Part shown: positions 8,155-16,704 of the stretch, one piece after another
Numbering within the stretch: position 1 is the stretch's first letter
How the letters are laid out: every line of letters starts with the position of its first letter
Assembly: GCF_001510655.1 (NCBI RefSeq)
Contig: NZ_LMVC01000002.1
Location: 718,390-782,389, forward strand
Origin: Fictibacillus sp. FJAT-27399
GTDB lineage: Bacteria; Bacillota; Bacilli; Bacillales; Fictibacillaceae
Reading direction: 5' to 3'
Length of the DNA: 64,000 nucleotides
Translations under genes and position numbers: made by a program
The notes under the pieces: generated by a model
What the model was told of the DNA's origin: nothing
Seen by the model: only the letters and a program-made list of their open reading frames with translations
Databases searched by the model: none

Positions 8155-8766
8155 TCACCTCGGTTGATTTAAGACTTTTTTGGCATCTTTAACAATTTGA
8201 TCAAAGGGCACATTTTGAACACCATCATATCTTTTTACGACTTTTTTTTCTTGGTTCACCAGGTAAAACGAGGTTCCATGAACAAATTGGTCGGAGGTAG
8301 GATCAGCGGAAACAGCAGTCTTGAAAGAATTTTTGGCGAACGTCTCAATTTCCTTCTGTTCGTAGCCGGTCAAGAAGTGCCAGTGTGAAAAGTCTGCACC
8401 GAATTTTTTTCCAAAAGCGAATAAATTTTCCGGCGTATCCCTTTTTGGATCAACACTAAAGGATACGATTTGTGTATCAACTTTTTGATCTGCTAACATT
8501 TTTTGCAGTTTTGCCATGTGGGCTGTCATGGGAGGACAAACAGTTTCACAATTTGTAAAAATAAAATTAGCCAGCCAAACCTTACCCTTTAATTTGTCAA
8601 TTGAAAATGTTTTCTCATTCTGATCCGTATAAGAAAACGATTGGACTTTCCAGTTCAGGGAATCATTTGAAGCATTTTTATTTGGATGTTCACTGGTGGT
8701 GTTGATACAAGCCGACAATAAAAACAATAAAGAAATAATTAAGACTAAGAAATTGAATTTTTTCAC
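8155..8766 (-). CDS. SCO1/SenC family copper chaperone/thiol reductase lipoprotein
   Basis: A 203-residue lipoprotein (lipobox LSAC near residue 20) with a thioredoxin-like fold. The Sco motif FTNCETVCPPMTAHM gives the Cys-X3-Cys pair, and the distal His is in QFVHGTSFYLV. Together these bind copper for cytochrome c oxidase CuA assembly. PKRDTPENLFAFGKKFGADF is also characteristic. It matches B. subtilis Sco (YpmQ) in size and layout. Co-transcribed with the FixH-like gene, which supports a copper or respiratory role on the outer face of the membrane. Confidence 0.88.
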   Translation of the reverse strand: MKKFNFLVLIISLLFLLSACINTTSEHPNKNASNDSLNWKVQSFSYTDQNEKTFSIDKLKGKVWLANFIFTNCETVCPPMTAHMAKLQKMLADQKVDTQIVSFSVDPKRDTPENLFAFGKKFGADFSHWHFLTGYEQKEIETFAKNSFKTAVSADPTSDQFVHGTSFYLVNQEKKVVKRYDGVQNVPFDQIVKDAKKVLNQPR

Positions 8767-9034
8767 TAAAGATACCTTCTTTCAAACGTTTTCATTATCT
8801 TCATCCTGGAAAAAACATAGCTTTTTTTATCATGTCATATCTTTGCACATGAGAATATCCCTCTTAAGAGTGAATACGGTGATTTGAAATTTAATAGTCA
8901 ATAAGATTGGAAGCGTTCACTATTTAGTCTAACAATCCGCTCACCTTTTGCTAATTATCCCCCTTTAGAGTGATGACGAGGAAAATAATTTTACACTATA
9001 CTCAGCATAGCTTAACGGGGAGGTAGTTGGAAAA

Positions 9035-10435
9035 ATGTATTCTACAAACGTAGTAAGAAAAGAAGTTCCCGAGGATACGGCGAACAAGCAATCACAAAGA
9101 GGGAAAAGTTTGTACCAGGCTATATGGCGTTGGCACTTTTATGCAGGTATATTATTTGCTCCAATTTTGATCATGCTGGCTGTAACAGGCGGGGTATATT
9201 TATTTAAACCTCAAATTGAACCTATCCTCTATAAGGATTTATATTATGTTCATCAAGGAAAGCAAGAGGTCTCAGCCGATCAGCAAATAAAACAAGTGAA
9301 GGAAACGTATCCTAGAGCAACGATATTAAGTTTCCGCCCATCAGATGAACGAAGGCGCACCTCTGAAGTAGGAATTGTAAATCAAAAAAATGAAATGACA
9401 GTTTTTGTGAATCCATACACAAATAAAATCGTTGGTACACTGGATAACGAAGGAAAGCTCATGGAGGTTATGAAAAAGCTGCATGGGGAGATTATGGTTG
9501 GTACAATTGGGGATCGAATTGTAGAACTGTCTGCATGCTGGGTCATGATCTTATTAGTCACAGGAGTTTACCTATGGTGGCCGCGTGAAGGACAAGCAAA
9601 ACTATTTGGTACATTACTCCCAAGATTTACAAAAGGGAAGCGTATCTTCTGGCGTGATTTGCATGCTGTACCTGCTTTCTGGCTCTCGTTGTTTGCTGCC
9701 ATTCTCATTATGACAGGTCTCCCATGGGCGGGATTCTGGGGAAATAATGTAAACAAATTAGCAACTTCTACTCAATCAGGTTATCCAACAGGCCTATGGG
9801 ACAGTGTGCCAGAATCTACTGTACCTACAAAGAATGTATCCATAAAAGTTCCATGGTCAGCTGAAAATATGTCGATGCCCAAATCAAAAGCCGGCAAAAA
9901 CATTCAATCGCTTTCGGTAGATCAAGTGATAAGTATGGCCAATAAACAAAAAGTGCATTCGGGCTACAGCATTAATTTGCCACAAGGGAAAAAAGGAGTC
10001 TATACCGTCTCGGTTTTCCCTCCATTACCAAAAGACCAAGCAACTCTGCATATCGATCAATACAGCGGGAAGATTCTCGCGGATCTTCGTTATAAGGATT
10101 ATGGAGTGATGGCGAAGTTTATTGAAGTTGGGATTGCATTGCACGAGGGACATTATTTTGGATTGCCGAACCAGATTCTTGGCGCATTGGTCTGTCTAGG
10201 ATTAACCGGTGTAGCGGTTACCGGACTCATCATGTGGTGGAAGAGAAAGCCGCAGGGTAAACTAGGAGCGCCTTCAATTCCTAAAAGTTTTAAGTTAATG
10301 AAAGGTGTGGCCCTCATCATTGTTGCATTTGGCTTGTTTTTCCCGTTAGTCGGAGTATCATTACTCATCGTACTAATCTTAGATTGGTTTGTTATTAAGA
10401 AAGTCCGATTCATGAAAAAGTACTTAAGTGCGTAA
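9035..10435 (+). CDS. PepSY-associated transmembrane (iron-reductase-like) protein
   Basis: A 466-residue integral membrane protein. The first membrane segment, RWHFYAGILFAPILIMLAVT, carries the usual His. Further segments lie near residues 168-187, 210-232, 370-405 and 425-455. A large outside loop between them carries PepSY repeats. Conserved His residues recur in KKLHGEIMVG, DLHAVPAFWLS and ALHEGHYFGLP. Members are often encoded beside siderophore or metal genes and some reduce ferric chelates. GGGGAGG precedes the ATG. It is divergent from sco, and a terminator follows. Confidence 0.82.
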   Translation: MYSTNVVRKEVPEDTANKQSQRGKSLYQAIWRWHFYAGILFAPILIMLAVTGGVYLFKPQIEPILYKDLYYVHQGKQEVSADQQIKQVKETYPRATILSFRPSDERRRTSEVGIVNQKNEMTVFVNPYTNKIVGTLDNEGKLMEVMKKLHGEIMVGTIGDRIVELSACWVMILLVTGVYLWWPREGQAKLFGTLLPRFTKGKRIFWRDLHAVPAFWLSLFAAILIMTGLPWAGFWGNNVNKLATSTQSGYPTGLWDSVPESTVPTKNVSIKVPWSAENMSMPKSKAGKNIQSLSVDQVISMANKQKVHSGYSINLPQGKKGVYTVSVFPPLPKDQATLHIDQYSGKILADLRYKDYGVMAKFIEVGIALHEGHYFGLPNQILGALVCLGLTGVAVTGLIMWWKRKPQGKLGAPSIPKSFKLMKGVALIIVAFGLFFPLVGVSLLIVLILDWFVIKKVRFMKKYLSA

Positions 10436-10436
10436 T

Positions 10437-10475
10437 AAAAAACCCAGACATTACACATCGTGTCTGGGTTTTCCT
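10437..10475. terminator. Terminator after PepSY gene
   Basis: AACCCAGACA and TGTCTGGGTT pair around the loop TTACACATCG and are followed by TTCCTTT. The A-rich left flank lets it work for the convergent zinc-protein pseudogene too. Confidence 0.8.
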
Positions 10476-10527
10476 TTGCTGTTTTAATATTTGGAACATC
10501 TCCATAGCAACCTTTGATTTGTTAGAT

Positions 10528-11474
10528 TTATTGAAGAACTTTCTTTGGAATGGTGAGGTTTTTTTCCATTAGGCTAATATAATCCTCTTTACTCTCAATA
10601 TCTTTTTGGGCGGGGGACTCCATGTTATGGAAGGAGAGGGCTTCGGCACCCACTTCAGATTTTACAGGATCAGCCACCCGAGGTTTCACGTTATCTTCAA
10701 ACAAAACATAACGAATATGATGTTTCTTGGAAAGATCAATAATTTGCTGGAGCTGTTTCTGGGTTGGTTCATTGGACGGCGATAATCCGGAAATTGGAAT
10801 CTGTATTAATCCATATCGTTTCTCCCAATAACCATAAGCAGCGTGAGACACAAGGATTTCTTTCTTATCGCTTTTATTCATAAGGGTTTTGAAGTCTTGA
10901 TCAAGAGCTGTGAGCTGAGATTTTAACTCTTCAAAGTTTTTCTCGTAGTATTTTTTATGTGAGGAATCTTTTTTCACCATCGCATTTTTAATGTTTTCTG
11001 CCATCTTTATAGAATTTATGGGATCAATAAACACATGGGATCAACGTCCCCATGTTCATGGGCATGTTTTTCCTCATGGCCATTATGATGTTCCTCCTCA
11101 GGAGCAGCAAGCTGAATCCCTTCTGAAGCTTTAACTACATTCGTTTTATCTTTATCCAACGTGTCGATAGCTTTATCGGCAAAGCCTTCCATCCCAGCTC
11201 CATTGTAGATGAAAATATCTGCGTCTGACAGTTTCGACATCGTTTGGATTGTAGGTTCGTAATCGTGGGGTTCAACGCCTGCAGGTACTACATTTTGAAC
11301 ATCTACATACTTACCACCGATTTTTGCCGCAAAGTCTTTGAGAGGAAAAATAGTAGTAGTGATATGTAATTTCTTATTCTTTTGATCAGCTGAAACATCT
11401 GCTGAACTGGTTTTGTTTTGTTCAGAACAGGCTGAAAGAATAATAGAAAGAATTGTATACATGGGAAGCCACTT
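10528..11474 (-). pseudogene. znuA: Zinc ABC transporter substrate-binding lipoprotein (ZnuA/AdcA), broken
   Basis: Two overlapping frames together give a near-complete ZnuA. The N-part has the lipobox region ILSACSEQNK, the family start LHITTTIFPLKDFAAKIGG, and VVPAGVEPHDYEP with a zinc-ligand His. It also has a His-rich loop (EEEHHNGHEEKHAHEHGD). The C-part contains ILVSHAAYGYWEKRYGL and the ending IPKKVLQ. A one-base loss in the C run at 11037-11039 (DP/HVFIDP expected) splits the frame. The gene also lacks its first few codons: homology stops at a junction near 11474 where a glycosidase fragment begins on the other strand. No own start or ribosome site remains. Confidence 0.82.
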
Positions 11475-11846
11475 CAGTCGGCCGGCTGGATTAAAGAGCT
11501 TTCTATCGATATTCCACCAGATTCTAATAATTATAAGAATAATAATAATGCTCCATTCAATCACACCATTCTTGGAAAATATTGTGACTTTGTTGTATTT
11601 ATGGGGTATGACGAGCATTGGTCTACCGATCCCATTCCAGGGCCTGTTACCTCCAGACCTTGGCTGAAAGACTCTATAGTAGAGTTTATAGAAACTGGAA
11701 TACCAACTAAAAAGATTATCTTGGGTTTGCCTTCTTATACCAGAATTTGGAAACGAAATCAAAGTGGGCATATTATACGGAATCCTGCATTTTCAGCTAA
11801 GTATGTAGAAAATTGGCTATCCAATAATCACAGATCCTTAAAATAG
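11474..11846 (+). pseudogene. C-terminal fragment of a GH18 glycosidase
   Basis: An open frame without a start reads SAGWIKELSIDIPPDSNNYK, then CDFVVFMGYDEHWSTDPIPG and WLKDSIVEFIETGIPTKKII, then LGLPSYTRIWK. YDEHW and GLP.Y.R.W are typical of the later part of GH18 catalytic barrels such as spore cortex or germination glycosidases of the YaaH type. The catalytic DxxDxDxE segment would lie upstream and is missing. The fragment abuts the 5' end of the znuA pseudogene head to head, so the junction marks a deletion or recombination point. Confidence 0.65.
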
Positions 11847-12376
11847 GACCTTAAAGGAATATATTAACGAGGTTTTAAAACGGCTAGCAGAACCTGAGTA
11901 ATAATAATTGGAGGGACTTGTGAGAATTTTAAGGCTGGTGTACGAGTAAAGCAGTAAATGTAGAGGGGACAGCAATTCCGTTTTAGGTTAACAATAACGC
12001 GATAACACAGATATAGAAAAAATGTTGGCTGAACACCTTTATGGTGCGGTATTCAATAAAATAGAAAACAGTTGGAAGCCCTTTTAAATGAAAAGGCAAG
12101 AATTTTATAAGAATGATATGGAAACATTGATACTGTCCACCTTACTCCATTTTCTTAAGGTTGGTCCAATAATGGCTCATATGATTAAAAAATAAGTGGT
12201 CTTTTTTGTCATAAGAAGTGAGAAAATCACTCGTTGGGGTGATGACAGCCCTTCTAAGTAACCTCTATACTCTTATTAGTTCTTTTTTCAAAATATCGCG
12301 GCATAGTGAAAGAGGGAGAATCTCGCTCCAGCGTTCATAATCAAGGTGAATAATGGTATGAAGTTAGGAGTCTTGT
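11847..12376 (+). other. Gene-poor gap with tiny coding scraps
   Basis: No intact gene is visible. Two short frames look like leftovers of proteins: TLKEYINEVLKRLAEPE ending at 11901, and MLAEHLYGAVFNKIENSW near 12022-12087. Neither is recognisable. The last 20 bases carry the AGGAG ribosome site of the next gene. Confidence 0.4.
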
Positions 12377-12664
12377 ATGTATCGATTAATGAAAACCATT
12401 CATAGAACATTTGGCATCATCGGATCTTTGCTTGTCCTATTAATGGCGATAACAGGCTTATTATTGAACCACCGTTCCTGGATTGGGTATGGTTCTACTA
12501 ACGAATTGAAACTGCAGAAATGGGTATTCGGACTTCACTCGGGCTTTTTTGGCCATACTTCCATTGTATGGTTAACAGATCTTGGTGCCGTTTGTATGAT
12601 TGTATTTAGTTTGACGGGCATTTGGTTATGGTTTAAAGGAAGCCGAATGGCCAAAAGGAAATGA
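12377..12664 (+). CDS. Small PepSY-associated TM helix protein
   Basis: A 95-residue membrane protein behind AGGAG. It starts YRLMKTIHRTFGIIGSLLVL, a membrane helix with an n-side His, and continues AITGLLLNHRSW. A second helix (VWLTDLGAVCMIVFSLTGIW) ends in a Lys-rich tail. This is the short PepSY_TM type, lacking the outer PepSY domain of the 9035 protein. The conserved His residues suggest heme or metal involvement. It is followed 33 nt later by a His-rich lipoprotein, probably in the same operon. Confidence 0.68.
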   Translation: MYRLMKTIHRTFGIIGSLLVLLMAITGLLLNHRSWIGYGSTNELKLQKWVFGLHSGFFGHTSIVWLTDLGAVCMIVFSLTGIWLWFKGSRMAKRK

Positions 12665-12697
12665 ATAGACCGTATAAAAAGGAGAATGAATTAAAAC

Positions 12698-13141
12698 ATG
12701 AAAACAAAAGGATTTCTACTAATTCCGCTTACTTTCGCAATAAGCCTTGGTCTTGCAGGATGCGGCACTTCCCAGGATGCTGGCCATGATCACTCGAAAC
12801 ACGAGCATAAAGACACCAATACCAGCAAGCCAAATAACAGCCAAACCGGCAAGGCCATCAAAGAAGAACTTAATGGACTGGATGTCATCGAAAAAAATGT
12901 TAATAAAAAGGATTTTAAAAGTGCTGCTGACCAATTTGAGTCGATGCATGAAGAATATCATTCTGCCGTCCTTCCTCCGATCGAAGCAAAAAATAAAAAA
13001 ATGGGAGAGGATATGCACGGGAAGTTTGATGCATTAGAAGAAGCGATTAACAGCAAGGACAAATCTCAGATCCTAACCAATGTAAAAATTAATCGTGACA
13101 GCCTCCAGAAGGCTGCAAAAGAATTAGGGATTCAACTTTAA
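12698..13141 (+). CDS. His-rich lipoprotein of unknown function
   Basis: A 147-residue lipoprotein. The signal MKTKGFLLIPLTFAISLGLA ends before the lipobox Cys (AGC). A His/Asp stretch follows (AGHDHSKHEHKDTN), as in metal-binding lipoproteins. A helical domain comes next, with YHSAVLPPIEAKNKKMGEDM and IEKNVNKKDFKSAADQFESM. The helical part is reminiscent of small four-helix metal sensors, but I do not recognise the family. Good ribosome site AAGGAG. Grouping with PepSY, Sco and ZnuA remnants suggests metal handling on the cell surface. Confidence 0.62.
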   Translation: MKTKGFLLIPLTFAISLGLAGCGTSQDAGHDHSKHEHKDTNTSKPNNSQTGKAIKEELNGLDVIEKNVNKKDFKSAADQFESMHEEYHSAVLPPIEAKNKKMGEDMHGKFDALEEAINSKDKSQILTNVKINRDSLQKAAKELGIQL

Positions 13142-13192
13142 TCACTCGTTAGGGTAAGAACAGACCGCTGGTAACTGAATGTCAAAATTGGG

Positions 13193-13219
13193 CCATTCCA
13201 TCTTTGGAATGGTTTATTT
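13193..13219 (+). terminator. Terminator after the lipoprotein gene
   Basis: CCATTCC-ATCTTT-GGAATGG stem-loop followed by TTTATTTGTTT. Confidence 0.65.
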
Positions 13220-13499
13220 GTTTAAGGGATTCGGTAAAAGTAACGATGCAATAAATCAACAATCAGACGGAGGTATCATAAATGGATTTTTAAGTCCTGT
13301 TCGTAAAAGCACACTAAAGTACTTCAGTTTTTAGTGGTAATGTTTATACATGGTACAGACGCCTAACAAGCCTAAAACGGCATATAGATAAGAGTTACGA
13401 AAAAAGAATAAAACCAAGTACTCTTTTCAACTTTTGATGTGAAATCTCCCAAAGACTTCCAATCAGATATTAGTTCAACAGCATGTTTTTGTTTGAATA

Positions 13500-13664
13500 G
13501 CAACACTCTTTACGAAAAGAGCCTTACTTAAAGATCAAGCGGCCATTTCAAATTTGGTCGAAGATTGTCCAATTGACGATATGGTAAACGAGACACAACT
13601 CCAAAAGAGATCTAAAGGAACCTCTTCTACTCTTGAGACCCAACCTGGTGATAATACGCAATAA
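13500..13664 (+). pseudogene. Unidentified 3' gene fragment
   Basis: A start-less 54-codon frame reads ATLFTKRALLKDQAAISNLV, then EDCPIDDMVNETQLQKRSKG, and ends ETQPGDNTQ. Its composition is that of a real protein C-terminus, but the family is not recognised. The remaining sequence between 13220 and 13718 shows nothing else. Confidence 0.35.
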
Positions 13665-13718
13665 TGGATTGCGGTAGTAATGAAAATTATGGATTAAGAA
13701 TCTGAAAGAGGGAATGGA

Positions 13719-14697
13719 ATGCTGGAGGAAATTGTGTTACAAACAGCAACAAATGCATTTGGACTTAATTTGAGTCTGCTTACACATGTTGGCGGCATGG
13801 TTAATGATGTATATCAATACCCAGCACAAAATGGGCATCCTTCACGGATATTACGTTTGACAAATCAGAAGTGGCGTAATGAAAGAAAAAGAGGCATATG
13901 CCGAGCTGCATTTCATGGACTATTTGTTTGATAACGGCGTTTCTGTTCCTGAGATACTCCCATCAAAAGCAGGAAAATGGGTTGAAAATGTAACGGGTGG
14001 TTATCACGCCTCTATGTTCACCAAAGCTCCTGGTCGAATCCCTACTGAAGAAGACTGGAACCAGAGAATGTTTGTAAATTGGGGACGCATAGTGGGACAG
14101 ATGCACTTACTTACCCAATCCTATGTCCCTCTACAAGATGCTAAACGCCGTGATTGGAAACAGGAACCCTGGATGGATATGATGCGACACCTACCATATG
14201 AAGAGCCGATTGTTCGGCAAAAAGCTATGGAGTTGTTAAATTGGTTAGAGACTCTTCCAAAAGAAGATATGAAAAACTATGGTCTTGTCCACTGTGACCT
14301 TCATGCACACAACTTTTTCGTAACTAATGACGGTGCGATTACGGCATTTGACTTTGATGATTGTTGCTATCATTGGTTCGCTTTTGACATCGCCATAATT
14401 CTTTACTCGGTCATCATAAAATACAACCGACAAGATAAAAAGGGTGATACTCTCGATGACCACGTTGCCTGGTTCCTCGACGGGTTTCTAAAAGGCTATC
14501 AAGAGGTACACACCTTGGATAATTGGTGGCTAAAAGCTATGCCGAAATTACTATGTTATCTTCGGTTGCTCTATTACAACGTTTGGCACCAACGTAATGA
14601 CTGGAGAACGGTAGAGGGTGAACTGAAGATGAAATGGTTACGTTTTAGAGAAGAGATTGAATCAGATGAACCTTTGACAAATTATCCATTTGGATGA
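13719..14697 (+). pseudogene. APH-family phosphotransferase, frameshifted
   Basis: Two frames overlap around 13880. The N-part (MLEEIVLQTATNAFGLNLSL, then HVGGMVNDVYQY and RILRLTNQKWRN) is the nucleotide-binding lobe of aminoglycoside-phosphotransferase-like kinases. The second frame has the catalytic loop GLVHCDLHAHNFFV and the metal-binding AFDFDDCCYHWFAFD. The shift lies in an A-rich stretch (gaaagaaaaagagg). Without it the protein would be about 320 residues. A GAGGGA ribosome site precedes the first ATG. Substrate unknown; many such proteins are not antibiotic kinases. Confidence 0.78.
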
Positions 14698-14724
14698 TCT
14701 TTCTGTATATAGGAGGCTAACAAA

Positions 14725-14805
14725 ATGATTAATCCTGTTGGTGCTGTTGAGGGAACGGTTGTAATTGTAGTGTTGTATTTCGGGGGAAGAGCAGTCATAA
14801 GGTAG
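14725..14805 (+). CDS. 26-residue hydrophobic peptide
   Basis: A very short frame (MINPVGAVEGTVVIVVLYFG and six more residues) sits behind an excellent AGGAGG site with 7-nt spacing, just after the phosphotransferase pseudogene. The body is a single hydrophobic stretch with an Arg-containing end. It may be a small membrane peptide of the kind common in sporeformers, or the truncated start of a longer one. No family assigned. Confidence 0.4.
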   Translation: MINPVGAVEGTVVIVVLYFGGRAVIR

Positions 14806-14938
14806 ATTAAAGTACAAAAAGACAGTAGGTGAAAACTAACGGGTTCCCTTTTGAGGTGCAAACATTGCAAAGCACATCACATTTTTTGTCACTGATATCA
14901 ATGGAATTCTCTAATTAAATAACAATAATAAACGCAGA

Positions 14939-14972
14939 GAAGGGATAGCTTAATCGCTATCCCTTCATTTTT
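14939..14972. terminator. Strong hairpin terminator
   Basis: GAAGGGATAGC and GCTATCCCTTC pair perfectly around TTAATC. The T-rich tail is on the plus side, and the hairpin also lies just beyond the convergent HTH gene. Confidence 0.72.
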
Positions 14973-15021
14973 ATTTCACTATCTAATCCCGTTGGTTGAA
15001 GAAAGTTGTTGTCTGTTTTTA

Positions 15022-15237
15022 TTAAGTGTCTTCGTCACTTTTGTACTCCAAAATATCACCTGGCTGACAATCCAAAGTCTTACATATCGCTTCTAATGTT
15101 GAAAAACGAACCGCTTTTGCTTTCCCATTTTTCAGAATGGAAAGATTCGCCATAGTAATTCCAACCCTCTCCGAAAGCTCCGTTACGCTCATTTTTCGTT
15201 TTGCTAACATCACATCAATATTAATAATAATTGCCAT
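15022..15237 (-). CDS. Small Xre-family HTH regulator
   Basis: A 71-residue Cro/C1-type protein consisting almost only of the helix-turn-helix: MAIIINIDVMLAKRKMSVTE, LSERVGITMANLSILKNGKA, FSTLEAICKTLDCQPGDILE. This is the YozG-like type usually encoded directly after a DUF2975 membrane protein, as here. The start is the ATG with GAGGTGG ahead; a GTG three codons earlier is also possible. It probably regulates its own operon or couples membrane state to transcription. Function of the pair is unknown. Confidence 0.85.
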   Translation of the reverse strand: MAIIINIDVMLAKRKMSVTELSERVGITMANLSILKNGKAKAVRFSTLEAICKTLDCQPGDILEYKSDEDT

Positions 15238-15247
15238 ATCATCCACC

Positions 15248-15733
15248 TCAGACCGTCAAATCATTTTCTGATTTTATGTTAATCGCTTCTTGTAGAAGCC
15301 GTTGGAGGATAGCGGCAAAAACAGCGATAACCAACGAAGCGAAAATGATGATGAGTCCCATTAATCCAATAGGAGGGTCAACTTTCTTCGCTATAAAACG
15401 AAAGAGTGGCAAACCTAATACATACAAACCACTGATTGTATTCGCACAGCACTTTATGTTCTTTAATGCCTTTACAGATAATTCCGAGAACGCTGTGTTC
15501 TCGTCAATGTACCATAAAAGCTTGAAAGCCTGATAGAGAGCAAAGTAAAAAGGCACAGCCGCTCCATACATCACGATGAAAACGAGATATTTCATTGGGA
15601 CAATATTTGGATACAATTTTGCCGCGAAATTCGCCATATAGGGCACTAAAAATATACATAAAGCAAGCACTGCAATTCCAGCCAGAAAAATAATTACCTT
15701 TAAGAAAGTGGTTGAACCTCGTTTAACATTCAT
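15248..15733 (-). CDS. DUF2975 family membrane protein
   Basis: A 161-residue protein with four predicted membrane helices, including FLKVIIFLAGIAVLALCIFL and YLVFIVMYGAAVPFYFALYQ. The third lies near residues 100-120 and the last is IGLMGLIIIFASLVIAVFAA. The loop WYIDENTAFSELSVKALKNI is characteristic of DUF2975. It is the first gene of a two-gene operon with the Xre regulator, whose start lies 11 nt after its stop. A good promoter lies just upstream. Confidence 0.85.
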   Translation of the reverse strand: MNVKRGSTTFLKVIIFLAGIAVLALCIFLVPYMANFAAKLYPNIVPMKYLVFIVMYGAAVPFYFALYQAFKLLWYIDENTAFSELSVKALKNIKCCANTISGLYVLGLPLFRFIAKKVDPPIGLMGLIIIFASLVIAVFAAILQRLLQEAINIKSENDLTV

Positions 15734-15765
15734 TTAAAACACCTCACTTATTTAATGACAACATG

Positions 15766-15794
15766 ATTTTATCATATGATTTATCGTTTTACAA
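15766..15794 (-). promoter_or_regulatory. SigA-type promoter of the DUF2975-HTH operon
   Basis: On the minus strand TTGTAA (15789-15794), a 17-bp spacer and TAAAAT (15766-15771) precede a GAGGTG ribosome site. The surrounding DNA is very AT-rich. Confidence 0.6.
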
Positions 15795-15893
15795 TAAATT
15801 CATATTGTTTTTTTATTATATTATTATTGTTATTTAAATATCCTTTAATTTTGACAAAAATAATAAGCATTTCTCATTACAAAGAAATGCTAT

Positions 15894-16226
15894 TATTTGG
15901 CCGCATGTGCCAGCTTACTGATCATCGCATTCCAGGCACACACTAATGCCTTAATTCCTTTATACGCGATTGGGGTCTTCCTATCCTTTACCATTGCTCA
16001 GTTTGGACTGATGAGGCGTTGGAAACGTGTAATAGGATCTCATTGGCATATGAAACTAGCGATAAATACAATTGGTGCTATCGTTACAGCTGTTGTTACG
16101 ATTGTTGTTGCATATACAAAGTTTACAGGCGGAGCTTGGATTGTATTGATTGTTATACCAGCTGTTATTATTTTCTCGTTAGCCATTGAAAAACATTATC
16201 AGGAAGTAGCCAAGAAGACCTTTTAA
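15894..16226 (+). pseudogene. C-terminal fragment of a KimA-like potassium/amino-acid transporter
   Basis: A start-less frame gives membrane-protein sequence: AHTNALIPLYAIGVFLSFTI, then AQFGLMRRWKRV, AINTIGAIVTAVVTIVVAYT and KFTGGAWIVLIVIPAVIIFS. This matches the late helices of APC-superfamily K+ importers of the KimA (YdaO) type. Everything upstream, including the start and half of the transporter, is absent, and the tail ends early at KKTF. Non-functional remnant. Confidence 0.68.
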
Positions 16227-16390
16227 CTGCCAAGCATGCTGTAAAACGATTTGAATATCGTGCGAATGGTATCCATTTTGAGGGCAAACCATTTCCACTT
16301 GAAACTTACGGCAATGTACTTCTAATCGGCTTACTAGCTTTGTTGGTAACTTTCTGTATTGACAGACGATTCATTATGAAGAAACCGTAA
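16208..16390 (+). pseudogene. Unidentified membrane-protein C-terminal fragment
   Basis: A frame overlapping the transporter remnant reads TAKHAVKRFEYRANGIHFEG, then PFPLETYGNVLLIGLLALLV, and ends TFCIDRRFIMKKP. One membrane helix followed by a basic tail. It has no start codon of its own and no family recognised. It could belong to a different gene fused here by deletion. Confidence 0.35.
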
Positions 16391-16704
16391 TTAAGAGAAA
16401 AACTAGACTCAAAAAAGAATTGTATTTCGTCTTAAATAAAAATATATGGCTTGACCTTTTCCGTACCATAAAAGATGTTTTCATATTGGCATTTTAACCG
16501 TCCGTTAAAAATCCTTAAATAAAGTTTACATTCTATATAAATCATTCGTTTATGCATACTGATATCAACGATGTGTGGGAAATTTGACGTGTTCTATATA
16601 AAAATTGTCTATTGAGGGCATGTTATAATGTTCACCGTATGCTCCGTGGCATATAAGCAATTTCCATTGTGTTTATTTAATAAAATTTAGAGGAGGAAAC
16701 ATTT

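Noticed and set aside
11601-11846. Complete small gene MGYDEHW...
   Set aside because: It is the continuation of a start-less GH18 fragment that opens at about 11474, not a gene with its own start.
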